Source: Carya illinoinensis (taxonomy: Eukaryota > Streptophyta > Magnoliopsida > Fagales > Juglandaceae). From it: a stretch of 64,000 nucleotides of DNA. Positions 25,135 to 36,655 of this stretch are shown here, piece after piece. A program made the translations under genes and the position numbers. The notes beneath the pieces are model-generated. The model was not told the origin of the DNA and ran no database searches. It was given only the letters and a program-made list of their open reading frames with translations. The stretch covers positions 35,886,864 through 35,950,863 of the forward strand of contig NC_056762.1 of the NCBI RefSeq assembly GCF_018687715.1, written 5' to 3'. How positions within the stretch are numbered: position 1 is the stretch's first letter; every line of letters begins with the position of its first letter.

Positions 25135-25588
25135 AAATTACCATTTCTGCATACATTCGAACAAAAACATATCCATTCGAACCAATAAATTCCCATTCGA
25201 ACAAAAATATACCCATTCGAACTTACCGGGAAATACAATCCTTGCGTTCGTTCGAACAAATAAATACTCATTCGAATAAATTCATTTCTAAAAGTCCGTT
25301 CGAACAGAAGATTTCTGTAAATAGATTATTTGTTCGAACAGTTAATATTTTTCTTCGAACTAAAGTCGCTTACGAACTTTTTTGTTCGAACGGACTTGGT
25401 CAGATATGGTTATTGGTTCGAATTAACATTTCATGTTGTTCGAACAAAAATATTCTCGTTCGAACTTGATTCTGAGACGACATTTTTTTGTCTCAGAAAA
25501 AATTTCCCGTTCGAACGGTTTCGACCGGTTCCGCCCAATTTCGTCCCTAAAAATACTTTTCGGAGACGAAAATCAATTTTCGTCTCCG
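25135..25588. repeat. Right-end subterminal repeats of the CACTA element
   Basis: A cluster of CATTCGAAC/GTTCGAAC motifs mirrors the left-end clusters and leads into the CGGAGACGAAAAT palindrome at 25561-25588 and the GGGACGAAATT blocks next to the terminus. Confidence 0.85.
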
Positions 25589-25723
25589 AAAACTTTCTGA
25601 GACAGCCTTTTTGAGACAAAATAGAGATGAAATTTTTTCGTCTCCCAAAACTTTTAGGGACGAAATTTTCATTTTTTGATACAAAATTTTTTGTCTCAAA
25701 AAATCATATCTCTTGTAGTGATA

Positions 25724-26948
25724 TGATCAATAGAATTGCAAAATATAATAAAAAATAAATTAGAAATTAAAAAAATTAAATTAATAATATTTTATTATTA
25801 TTTTGACTAATAAATTGATAATTCAATATATGAATAGATTTAATTAAAAAAAAAAAAAGACAAACATGTGGTTTTAGTCATATTTTAGATTTGTCTTTGC
25901 CTATCCAATGCTCACGATCATGCTAGGATGATATAGCATGAAAGGTGGATGATAGATCTTTGGGGCAGAAAGAATGCAGAAGTTTAGGGCCAAATTAACC
26001 TTGTAGTTAACCCAACCAGAATCGAATCTGGTCCCTTATATCAATCAGGTCTGAAGCCATGTCATTCGGAGATGCATGGCCGGAGATCATGATGATGCTC
26101 TTACTTGATTGATTTAGAAATTTGAAATGATGTTACCCCCGTACGTCCGTAGTTCTTCGCAGTACTTAGGATATCCAACTTTTTATAAATTTTATATATC
26201 CTTGTAATTGGGTTCATCAGTTTCAAATTATATAAAGATCACCTGGATCCATCGAATCAGAAACACATGATATTTCATATTAAAGATTGAACACGTGTCA
26301 ATCATTTGTAGATCCAATTCTAACTAAAATTGACTGGCATGCATGCGCATGGATCTAAATCAATGACTTAATTGTAAGAAGGAAGCTTGAGTGGATTACT
26401 ATGCTATCACTATCAGCATCATCGAATAAATAAATTATGCATAAAACTAAAGATATTTCTTTTCGTAACGAAAGCTCATTCACCCCACTTGGAGTTGGGG
26501 GTGGGGCTGTCCAAAGCGATTGCCCATAAATTGCATTTAATTCATGAATTCAATAATTCCGACGTACGTCGACGGATATTTCAAAAAGTTTATGGATTAT
26601 GTATGATCTGATCACTTTTAATTTTCTAGATTTAAGGAAGAAATGCAAGCCTTAACTCTTCAGATATTGATCGAATAATCACGAACTAAGCAGAGATCGA
26701 TGTTATCTAGCTAAAACAATCTGGCCTTGAAAAAAATAAAAATAAAACTTGTTTATATATAGAGCTGCATGAAAGTAGGTATAATTAGTAGACCTGTTTG
26801 TATGAAAGCTCAAATAATACTCAGAAGAAGACTCTTATATATAATTAATAAACCTGTTTGTGCAATATAAAGTACGTCTTACAACATAAAGAAAAAGCAA
26901 CAAAGAAAAGAAAAAAAGACTCAGAAAACTGTAAAGTATGTCCTATAA
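25724..26948. other. Intergenic DNA between the CACTA and LEA_2 copy 2
   Basis: AT-rich spacer with no motif-bearing frame. The last few hundred bases (about 26700-26948) are probably the 3' UTR and downstream flank of the minus-strand LEA_2 gene. Confidence 0.45.
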
Positions 26949-27605
26949 TTACTGGCATCGAAGATCCTGGAATTTACGGCTTGTGAAATTGAGAATCATT
27001 GTACAGTTCATTTGTGCGATCTCCTCCCTCTTAACAATATTCAGCAAATTCACGCTGCCACTGAACTTGGCATAGCTGCTCAGTTTCAACATCCCTGATT
27101 GGATTTCACTGCTAAAATTCTGAGAATTAGTGAGTACCCTATTGGATCTCACCTCCACTGTAAGATTGATCATCTTCTGGGTGTCTCTAGCTTTGACACT
27201 CCCACGTCCTATTTTTGTATCTCCAACGACGTTCATGCCTCCATAGAGCACACTCATGGTGGTATTCTCGAACTTAAACCGCCCAAAATTTGTGTTCTTA
27301 ATGGTCACCTCGGCGACCAAAGTGGCATTAAAAGAAGGAGATATTGATGCCGAAGATGTGCCATTATTATACCTGAGATTCTTCACCGTAATCGACCTTA
27401 CCTTAACATCGGGAATTCTACTACGCAGCGTAATCAAGGCAAAGACCAATATGAAAACGCACTGGATGACAATTCCAGCAAAAACATAAAAGAAACATTT
27501 ACCACTTCGTTCTTTCTTCATTTCTTTGAACGTGGCGATCTCTTCATCGCTTTTCGGATACAGTTTGCTGGGTGTAAATGGAACTGAATCATCAGCACCT
27601 GCCAT
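26949..27605 (-). CDS. LEA_2 family protein (At1g64065-like), copy 2
   Basis: Intronless, 218 codons, starting MAGADDSVPFTPSKLYPKSD. A hydrophilic N-terminus to about residue 36 is followed by one transmembrane segment at about 37-60 (CFFYVFAGIVIQCVFILVFA). The LEA_2 domain then carries KNLRYNNG, SPSFNATLVAEVTIKNTNFG, a GRGSVKARDTQKM stretch and a C-terminal QMNCTMILNF followed by a terminal Cys. Many Asn sequons point to a lumenal or apoplastic domain. It is clearly closest to copy 3, sharing SPSFNAT, VTIKN/MTIKN, the GML-LSS-AKF block and the DLRC end. The function is assigned by family only: a membrane-anchored stress or defence-associated protein. Confidence 0.9.
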   Translation of the reverse strand: MAGADDSVPFTPSKLYPKSDEEIATFKEMKKERSGKCFFYVFAGIVIQCVFILVFALITLRSRIPDVKVRSITVKNLRYNNGTSSASISPSFNATLVAEVTIKNTNFGRFKFENTTMSVLYGGMNVVGDTKIGRGSVKARDTQKMINLTVEVRSNRVLTNSQNFSSEIQSGMLKLSSYAKFSGSVNLLNIVKREEIAQMNCTMILNFTSRKFQDLRCQ

Positions 27606-27799
27606 TTTTAATATTTTGGAGCTAGCTAGAAGGCTTGAGGAACCGAGTATTGGTAGGCTTTTTTTGAGACTGACGGTGTGCAGGGGATCTGAAAAAGTGC
27701 TGCAAATTAAACTAATAATGGTGTTGGAACCAGGCGTACTAACTACTATGAAGGGTCTGTTTTGAGTTACCTGATGATCCTGATCATCTAAGTGTGTGG

Positions 27800-27806
27800 A
27801 TATATA
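27800..27806 (-). promoter_or_regulatory. TATA box of LEA_2 copy 2
   Basis: CTATATA on the minus strand about 195 nt upstream of the ATG at 27605. The spacing allows a leader of roughly 165 nt. Confidence 0.4.
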
Positions 27807-27809
27807 GGG

Positions 27810-29760
27810 ATGTTAGGGCTTTGCTAGATATAGTCGGAAAATACAGTTGATATATAGTCGGCTATACAGAATGAATAAAAGAAAATTATAAAAATATTAT
27901 TTTATATTTAGGAAGATCTATATAAATAAAAAAAAGTTATAAAAATAATTTTTTTTATATAAATCCCGTATTAATTTATTTTTTTCTCTACGACTACATA
28001 TCGACTGCATTTCTTAATTACAAAAAGTATTTCTCGGGATGTTATGCTAACTACCACGTTGAATTGTACGACAATTATCGGCCAGAGCTTTAATGCGATG
28101 CTTGGCGGCCTTCTTAAAAATGAACTTTTTTTAATCATTGCCCAGAAATATAGTACATCGTGCGTCATAAATATAAAATAAGGTAAAACCATTCTTATTT
28201 GAGAATTTGTATTGATTTCTTAAAATTTTTTTTAATCATAATCGTTTTTTTTATCCACTTCATTAATATAATTAGTCGTATCATTTTTTTAATATAAAAT
28301 AAAAATTTTAAAATATAAAAAAATAACTATATATAATATAATTCTATTTTTTTTTAAATACGTAATTATGCCTTCTTTATATTTTGTCAGTAAATAATTC
28401 ACTCTAAAAAAAGATTAGAAAGTTCATGTCGATCCTCAAAATTGTGGCCTACATCTTCATTGTGGCCAAAGAAAATTCTTTCGTCCTCTAAAAAATATTT
28501 TCTTAAATGAATAAAATACATTTATAAAGAAATTACGGAAAAGCATTATATATATGATCAAAATGATCGATCAGCCCACACGCACACACATTGCGGAATA
28601 ATATATATATATATATATTCTTTCTCAAGCGTGCACTTCTTGTCCTGTACTTTATTATTATTAGGAATTTAGGAAAAATCCTTTTTCAGGGGCCTTAATT
28701 ATTTAATTACATTAATTACGGCAATAACTGGTCATGAGTTCCTTGCTCTTAGCGCTGAGCAATCGGGTACTGCAAAGCATAAAGTGTTAAAAACATTTTA
28801 TCTTATAATATATTTTAATGAATAAAAGGAAAGAGTATAGTGTCTCTACAGTACCATCAAAACAGCTAAAGTAATCCTACCTCATAACTAATTAAAATAT
28901 TTACTTCCGAAATAGCATAATATAACCCACGTCACTTTAGAAATGATTCCAAAGCAATACAGAGCCACTTGCTCCATACATATTGGGAATAACTGCACAT
29001 TCCATGGAGCAATTATTCTATCAAAAACCATAATAACACTTACATATTATATAAACAAGTACTTAATAAAGTTAAAGAGCACTCACTGCCTACTTAACAA
29101 ATACAACTACCACGTTGCTCAATTAAATTCATACACCAAAAAAGTCAATCCAGTGAAGCCTCAAAGACTATGGTTCTATCAATATGCAGAACTAGGTCTT
29201 CAAATATCTGAGATATGGTGGCCCCTAGAACCAGCAAACAAGCACAAAATCTCTTACCCCGTTTATTGGTAGAATGTATGTCCCAAACTAGCTGTATTTA
29301 TAAGAGGACTTCACTTGCTTCCAATAAATAAAATGTCCATGTCCCTGCAGGACGGACCCCATGGCCGATTCTACACAATGTAATATATAATAAACCAACA
29401 AAGTAATTAGACTAACATAGTACGTACGCTACAAGCAACTCCATTATATTCTCTAGAAAAGAAGAAAATAAACAAACCAAACTCCATCATACTCAAATTT
29501 CCCTATTTTATTGGCCATCTTCTCATTAAAGTTTGGGTAAACTTGGGTAAAGCTTGATAGGTAATTAAACAAATGGTTTAAATTCTTCATATCAAACTCA
29601 TCATGAGGAGGCTTCTAATAGAGCAAGTTATAGGCCAATAAAACAAAGCATAGTTTCTGCCAATTAAATGACCAAATTAATAAAGGCAAGCATTGAAACT
29701 TAAGCAACCAAAATATGGATTTTAATCAAGCTACTACTGAATAATTACGCACTGCAGGGG
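27810..29760. other. Intergenic DNA, no supported gene
   Basis: AT-rich spacer with a short (AT)n at about 28598-28618. The 109-codon frame at 28943-29272 shows no motif, biased composition or splice context and is not called. Confidence 0.45.
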
Positions 29761-29779
29761 ATTCGCTTTGGATAAGTGC

Positions 29780-30756
29780 TCTCTCTCTCTCCGCTCCCCT
29801 CTCTCCTTCCTTTCGTCTCTCTCTTTCCCTCTCTTTCATGAAAACCATCTCTAACCTCTCTCTCTCTCTCTCTACTCCTTCAGTCTCTCTCCTTCCCTCT
29901 CCTCCCTTTCTCTGTTCTGAGTTTTGGGATTTGGGTTCTTTATTTTTTTATCTGCTCCTATCTTTGCCTTTCGCCATCATCTTTATATCCTCCATTTTTC
30001 TAATAGATCCAACTCTAACTCACCCACCCTTCTCTTTCTATCAAGCTGGTGAACTTCTTTCCCTCTCTGTCTCTCTACCTTGTTATCTCTTTTCTTTTCC
30101 TTTTTACTTTTTTGTATGCATCTATCCGCAACGTTATTCTATTTCATGCTAATAGTGATTGGCCTTAAATTTAGTTTCTTTAATGTAATAAGATATGTGG
30201 GCTTGTTCATTTTGATTTCCCATTCAATCAAAAACTGTTTCTTCTTCTTGTTTTATTTAAAAAAAAAAATTAATTTAGACGATTCTGTCATAATTTTTGT
30301 ATAGAATTAATGATTCTTACTTTTTCTTTGATTTGCAGTTTCGATTTTTGTTGATACACAGTTTGGTGATCTAGGACTTAAATGGATTGGAGATTCAGTA
30401 GTGATTGATATTGGTGTTGTGGATGTTTTAGTGGAACGAACTAGGATATTTCATTAATAGTTTCAAATCAGTGTGATTAAATTCCTAGCTATGGGAACTA
30501 AAGGAGTTTCTGATTTTCCTCTAATTCCTTCATTTTTGAATTTTTGGACTCAAGGGCTATTCTTTGTTCTCGTAAATAGCACAATTTCCTAGCTTTTGTA
30601 TGGAATTTGTGAATAATAAGTGAGTTATAGTTTGTGCTCATCAATACAATGGGTGGGATTTGCTTGAGGCCGGGAACTATTGAGGTCCTCAACGATGAAG
30701 TTGCAGGTCTTGCAAGATTTTGGGTTCCTTTTCATGGATAGGGATGGTTTTCATGA

Positions 30757-30823
<67 letters not shown>

Positions 30824-31064
30824 ACAAGCTGATCCATTGCTATGCATCCAGAGGCAATTCTTGAGGAACCCTTACGTGGCAGCTCCTTATTTGTCTCCGA
30901 TAACACCTCCTTATATAGGAGACACTGACCATAAGTGTTTCTATCATTCTAAAATAGATCTAAATGATCAGATAAAGGTACATCAATTTATGAAATTATT
31001 TTTGTATAATTTATTTGTGAATGTAACATTTCTATCTTGGGAATACACATTAAGATCATCATGA
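29780..31064 (+). other. Leader-like CT-rich region and possible decayed or non-coding transcript
   Basis: 29780-30050 is strongly CT-rich, like a plant 5' leader, and ends TCAAGCTG|GTGAAC. An acceptor TTTGATTTGCAG at about 30340 could start a second exon. A 30-codon frame (30649-30741, MGGICLRPGTIEVLNDEV) is followed by the (GA)n tract and by an open frame reading AAPYLSPITPPYIGDTDH. No family is recognised and no continuous coding model works. It may be a non-coding RNA or a gene relic. Confidence 0.25.
30759..30819. repeat. (GA)30 microsatellite
   Basis: Uninterrupted GA tract of 61 bp inside the leader-like region. Confidence 0.95.
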
Positions 31065-31233
31065 GACCAAATTAACCTCTATATATTATATCTTTTACTG
31101 TTCTTATAATGTATAAACGAATGAAAGAATGAATATTCTCATGTCCTCGAAATAAATTTCTGACAAGAAAACTAACACCATATATATATATATATATAAA
31201 GCAAAAAAACAAAAAATCAAATTAATCATCGCA

Positions 31234-31869
31234 TTATTTGCATCTTAAATCCTTGCTCGTGCCGCTTGCCAAATTAAGAGTCATGGTGCAATTCAGTTCT
31301 GCAGACTTTATCTTCTCTATAATCTTCACTGAGCGAAGTGTACCACGAAACTTGGCAAAGCTGCTGAGCTCTAACATCCCCGAACCAATATCACTGCTGA
31401 GATCAGTATCGGATGGCTTGTTGTTTGACCTCACATCCACCGTCAGATTCAATTTCATAGTCTCTCTGGCATCGACGAATCCATGCCCTATATTCTTCTT
31501 ACCAAAAGTCACGCCTCTATGTTTCACATAGGCAACACCATTCTCAAACTCGAACTGCCCGAAATTCATGTTCTTAATAGTCATCTCAAGAACCATAGTT
31601 GCGTTAAACGAGGGAGATTGCTCACCGCCGTACCTCAGGTTCTTGAACGTGACCGACGTGAGTTTCACATCCAGATTTCTGATACGCAAAACGGTCAACG
31701 CAAAAATCAAGAGGATGATGCTCAGGATGACCATTGCGGCAAGAACACACACCGGGCATTTACTACTCCGCGCCGCCCGACGTTTTTGTTCACGTTTGAG
31801 GGCAGCGAACTCCAAGTCTCTTCGAAGATGAAGCCCGGATGGGGAGTTAGCGTAAAGCTCTTCTGTCAT
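31234..31869 (-). CDS. LEA_2 family protein (At1g64065-like), copy 3
   Basis: Intronless, 211 codons, starting MTEELYANSPSGLHLRRDLE. It has a basic stretch (KREQKRRAARSSK) before one transmembrane helix at about 42-66 (VLAAMVILSIILLIFALTVL). The LEA_2 domain follows with KNLRYGGEQSPSFNATMVLE, an MNFGQFEFENG block, a KLNLTVDVRSN strand and a DLRCK end. It lies 3.6 kb from copy 2 in the same orientation, and the two are evidently a tandem duplication. A TATA-like TATATAATTATATAG lies about 140-160 nt upstream (32009-32025). Function by family only. Confidence 0.9.
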   Translation of the reverse strand: MTEELYANSPSGLHLRRDLEFAALKREQKRRAARSSKCPVCVLAAMVILSIILLIFALTVLRIRNLDVKLTSVTFKNLRYGGEQSPSFNATMVLEMTIKNMNFGQFEFENGVAYVKHRGVTFGKKNIGHGFVDARETMKLNLTVDVRSNNKPSDTDLSSDIGSGMLELSSFAKFRGTLRSVKIIEKIKSAELNCTMTLNLASGTSKDLRCK

Positions 31870-32029
31870 GGTTTGAGGCTTGAAAGCAGACTAGAGCCCG
31901 GTGGCTAGGGTTTTTCGTTTGGAATATTTGGTGAGGATGTTGTAAAACCCGTACGTGATTTGAAGTGGTGGGAAAGGTGAATTAAAGGGGTCAATAATGA
32001 AGTGGCAATAGTATATATAATTATATAGC

Positions 32030-33640
32030 ACACGATAAGGCAATAACCGCCAGCTTGAAGTGTAAAGGTTTTTTGCGTGTGAGTGAAGTCGTCACCGTGT
32101 TAGTCTAGGAATTGTTTGCGTGTCGTTGTGCGGAATTAAGCTTTTACACCCTTATTTTCAGGACATAATAATTAATAGAGAAATACTCTAATTATATAAA
32201 AATATATTTGATTTGATGTATCAGATTATAAAATTAATATGTATATGATCTGGCTTAATTAGATCCAGTTATTTTATAAGAATAAATATATATATATATA
32301 TTTTAATCCAAATATAACTTAAAAAGAAAGGAATTAAGGACATGCCGCCTTCATTAACGGCCTGTTACGTAGCAGACGAAGTTTTATTTCTGCAAACATA
32401 AATATATATAAATGCAAGCTGGCGGCCGATCGATGATGAGTTTACTCGGTCATATATGTAAGTGAACGTGGTGCATTATTCGTGGCGAGTGGCGAGATGT
32501 TTGGAACGTACAGATTTATATACGTATCATCATGCATGTTTTGGTGTTTTCTGATAATTTGTTTTCTTGGATTTTTTTATAAGAGTTTGATATATTATAT
32601 ATATTTATGGAGACTCCATTTGGACATCCTTCAGGAGATAAATGTGACACGACTGCAAGGTATTGATTGGCGTTTTCTCATGTCGTCTACGTACGTACTC
32701 TGCATCATGATATATGATGATCAGGCCGTTTAGGCGCAAGCTCGTGAGAGACGTATGCGTTTACCTTGCGGCCTTTAGTGGGACATCTTTATCTACTTCA
32801 TGATGCAATACTTATCATGAGTTCAAAACACAACAACAACTGTGTCAAAATGAAAAAAAAAAAAAAATCATAAAATTTATTCTGGATATAGATAGCTAAT
32901 ATTGTAGTAGTAATCCTCTAGTCCTATAGGAATTCTATTTTGGTACAATAAAGGAAATTAAAGTTCATAGTAATTATATTTTTCCGTAGATTAAGTACGT
33001 AAATTAATAAAACAAAACTTCTTCATATATATGGTAATATGATTCAAAACCAACTACTATATTTTTTTAATCGTAGACGACTTTACGTACATCAATCGGT
33101 CGGCCGTCTTCCTCTGAAATTTGAGACAGAATCTATGTGGAATATCCTATTTAATTAACTGACGGTAATTTTCCAGCAGCATAATATTTTCAACCCAACA
33201 AGATAACACCACTGGAGGTATCTTAATTAATTTACTGCTGGAAAACTTGATTTTCTTTTGACGTTGAAACATTTTATAACCTTCGCTTTTGTACGTTGAA
33301 GAATTGTAAGTACTTCAGTCCTTCAAAATACTCCAATATAGTCAATATAAATTATCGAAGTTATTATTTTTTCTCCTAAAGTGAGGATGCACGTGGATAT
33401 GCATGGAGGCTATGGAAGTACGTGTACGAGCAAATCTTGTACATCGATTAATCAATGGGTTTAGAAGTGGAAATCTTGATCATAAAGCTGGTGAAGTAAT
33501 TGCTTCAATCATTCACGACGAATGCCTCTTAACATTGTTGTATAACGTTCCGTATATAACGTCAATATCACTGATCACGTTAACGTTGCAAATTTGTGCT
33601 GAATGCCTCTTAACATTGTTGTATTCTTAATTCTAGCTGT
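32030..33640. other. Intergenic DNA, no supported gene
   Basis: AT-rich spacer upstream of LEA_2 copy 3. A 23-bp direct repeat (GAATGCCTCTTAACATTGTT plus three bases) occurs at about 33520 and 33600. No motif-bearing coding frame is seen. Confidence 0.45.
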
Positions 33641-33654
33641 CTTTTTAGTGGAGG

Positions 33655-34372
33655 GAATAAATGTATATACAGTAAACTTAAAAATCAATGTGGCTTTGAA
33701 ATGTGTAAAATATTATCTTTAAGGTGATAATTATCCCCACTCGAAAGAGTTTGCTACCGGGTTATTACAAGCAATTCACTTTCATGATACAATAAAGTCA
33801 TCAACTCTTTATAGAATTCTAAAGTTTTTTCTTTAGAATTTCTTTACAAAATCTTGTAAGTAATTGAAAATATGAAAGAATAGTATGAAAATAGTGCAAT
33901 GCTTCAAAATAAATCCAACTGAAACATTGAATAGGTATTTTGAACCAATGACATCTCTTTGGGAAGGGAGGTGTTCAACCACTTGACAAGGTAAATCCCT
34001 TTGTCTTTAAGTGAAACATCATGACATTTAAACTAGTAACTGCCAATTGAAAAGTCACAAGTTAAGAGTTGTGATTTTTTCCATTGTGTCATTTCATTCT
34101 CTATAAATAGAGAATGAAACCCACAAATTTATTCATTTTTTTATTTTATATTTTCAGTCACTTATACAATTTTGTAGAGAAATTTTGAAGGAAAAACTTC
34201 AGAAATGTTATCGACAATTAGTGACTTAATTTGTTGAATCCTGAAGGTGAATTGCTTGTAAATCGGTAGCGAACTCTTTCGAGTGAAGGCAATTATTACT
34301 TTAAAGATAGTGTTCTATACGCCTCAAAGTAACATTTTATTTTTCAGATTACTGTATCTACATAATTTTCTT
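33655..34372. repeat. Long inverted repeat (two arms of about 240 bp)
   Basis: The left arm (about 33655-33895) and the reverse complement of the right arm (about 34130-34372) align throughout with scattered mismatches and small indels. Shared blocks include TACAGTAA, CACTCGAAAGAGTT and ACAAGCAATTCAC. The loop is about 235 bp. It is either a foldback or MITE-like element or two solo copies of one LTR-like sequence in opposite orientation, since the arms start near TGTTGAAG/TGGAGGGA. No target duplication was identified. Confidence 0.75.
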
Positions 34373-34389
34373 CAACAGTATCATGATGC

Positions 34390-36640
34390 TAAGTTGAAAG
34401 ATTGAACGTTGGTTGTGTTGGACAACTTAGAAAAGCATCTTCTGTATAGGAAAAAGATGAAAATTGTTCGGATTGTGATAAATGGTGCATGTATTTTGAT
34501 CATAACTTTGGTTACATCTATAAGAATCATGCATATAAACCCCATTTCAAAAAGTTCTTTTTAGCGCGCACGTCATGGTCACTAAGTGATGCCTGGCTGT
34601 TTACGTTTCGATCTTGAAATTAATTGTTTATGCTCCAAATCATCAATTTAAGTTATTTTTTTCTTTTATGAAATTATTTTGTTGTCACTTTTAGAGATAA
34701 TTCTTATAATTGTTTGAGCTAGATGTTTTGCAAGATTCTTATTATATTACGTATTTAATTTTTTCTTATGCAATACTTGAGATTTTTCTCTTTTATGCAA
34801 AATTTTCAAAATCTCAAAATTCCATAGCTATTTTAATTAGTCTGCTTGTGTGTTTAACAACCAGTTTAATTAAACTTTTATGTATAAATCTTTTCTCAGA
34901 GTTTTCTCACTCTCTGTTTTCCATATTTTCTCAATCTCAATATCTAAATACTGATGATTATTTATCCATCAGAATAATTATTATTTGGTCCGGTATCACT
35001 TTTCCACCCAAAATCCTGCTTTACTCATGCATGTCAGGCTAACTTTACCCATTGCATCTTGAATATGTGATGTCTTCCTTTTTTTGGGATTATGTTAAAT
35101 GTTCATTAACGAAATGATCACACGTACAAAATCAAGGAGACATTTCCCATGTTGAGTTGTATAAATAAGACATAAAAAATTGTAATAAGCATACTATCAA
35201 GCAACTCAAATACACAAACGACACCTCATTCGGACCATGAATAGAATAGGTTCGGACGTATAAATGAATAATCAATATTCTCATGTATATATAACGGTGC
35301 TTAAACAATATAAACCGTGTATAATAATTTGCCTCATATTTTTTTTTTTCTATTAATAAGAAACCAGCAACCCAATTAATATTTTTTATACAACTATTTA
35401 GTAAAATCATATTTTAAAAAAACTTTTGAAATTATAAAATATTATTTTATTAAAAAATTGTGAATTAATTAGAATAATACAAGATACAAGTCTCAAATAC
35501 ATAAATTAACTTTACACAAAAAAAAAAAAAAAATCACATTTCTTTACTGTACGATCCAATTTTTGTTAACGAAGACATGAGATTTGTGCGTTTGTTATAT
35601 TACTCAAATGAATTAGGTATTTTTTTCTCAATGCTTGCTACGATGGGGCCGGACAATGAACCTGTCATTCTAGAAAACACCTTGACGTTTTTGTCTTGTT
35701 ACATGCACGTGTCATCCTGCGATGACTTTTTTAAATGAATATGTGGAACAAGTGGACAACTCGCCAAGTGTGGGTATTCAACGTGTTGGTAGCTAGAATC
35801 AGCTTGAAATTAAAGTTATTCTTTAGGACTTCGAGCTAATCCGTTACCGTCTGTGGTGGGAATTAAGTGGTCAAACAATTTTGACCCACTCAAACGATCG
35901 TGGAATCCCATCATAGTGCATAGATATAGTCCTTAATTAGCGCACTCCAGGGAGATTTGTGAAATTTTCCATTTAACAAATACGGTATTCAATCGGCTTA
36001 GTCCATCCTGAAGGATAAAAATGACCCTCAACAGTTTAAAAAGAGAGGAAGAGTCATATTCAATCCATGAAGATGATTCGGGCCTCTATGAAGCAGTCTA
36101 AAACTCATGGTAGAGATCTGGGCATCAACACGGTGACGATACGTACATTCATAATAATAAATAATAAAATAATATAAAAATATAAATAAAGAATTAAAAA
36201 ATATAGATTTACGTAATTCAACATAAAATTTACGTCTACGAATTGTTTGAAGAGTAAATTCACTATGATATGAGTATTTTATAATCTCTTATACCTCATG
36301 ACTATACAATGAGAGTTGGTAACTCTTTTTGTCTAAAGAAAATAATATCCTTGTAGTCTTTTAACACAAGATTGAAGAAGATCTCTTCCTTATTGCTTTT
36401 TTATGTGATTTGATTCTTTTTTATTGAGATCCTTAACAGTGGTGAGGAATTGCAGTTTTATGCCACCTCACCCTTTACTGGTCTAACTTCCCTTCAACCC
36501 GCAACTCTTGCTTTATTTTTTTCCTCTTACTTTCTGATGAAACTTTATGATGGACTAAGTTTGGTACATCTTGAGCCTGCATTTACCCCCAACAATTGGG
36601 ATTTTTATAATTTTCTTTTCCACCTACTAGAGTTAATGTT
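34390..36640. other. Intergenic DNA, no supported gene
   Basis: AT-rich spacer. The open frames here lack motifs and splice context. Confidence 0.45.
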
Positions 36641-36655
36641 ATACATGGATGCATG

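Larger units (their letters stand above)
14286..25720 (+). mobile_element. Complete CACTA (En/Spm) DNA transposon, 11,435 bp
   Basis: The element begins CACTACAAGA (14286) and ends TCTTGTAGTG (25720), a perfect 10-bp terminal inverted repeat with the CACTA signature. It is flanked by the 3-bp target duplication ATA (14283-14285 and 25721-25723). Just inside each end are palindromic GGGACGAAATT/GAGACGAAATT blocks and arrays of TTCGAA-centred motifs, the kind of subterminal repeat bound by TNPA-type proteins. Cargo: a minus-strand transposon-protein ORF (14961-16124), a TNP2-like transposase (19780-23389) and a TNPA-like gene (23481-25005). The perfect TSD and termini imply a fairly recent insertion, but both plus-strand genes carry lesions. 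Confidence 0.96.

Noticed and set aside
26000..26040. tRNA-like phrase AATCGAATCTGGTCCC
   Set aside because: No cloverleaf with a matching acceptor stem could be built around it.
28943..29272. 109-codon plus-strand frame
   Set aside because: Random-looking composition, no motif, no leader or homologue recognised.
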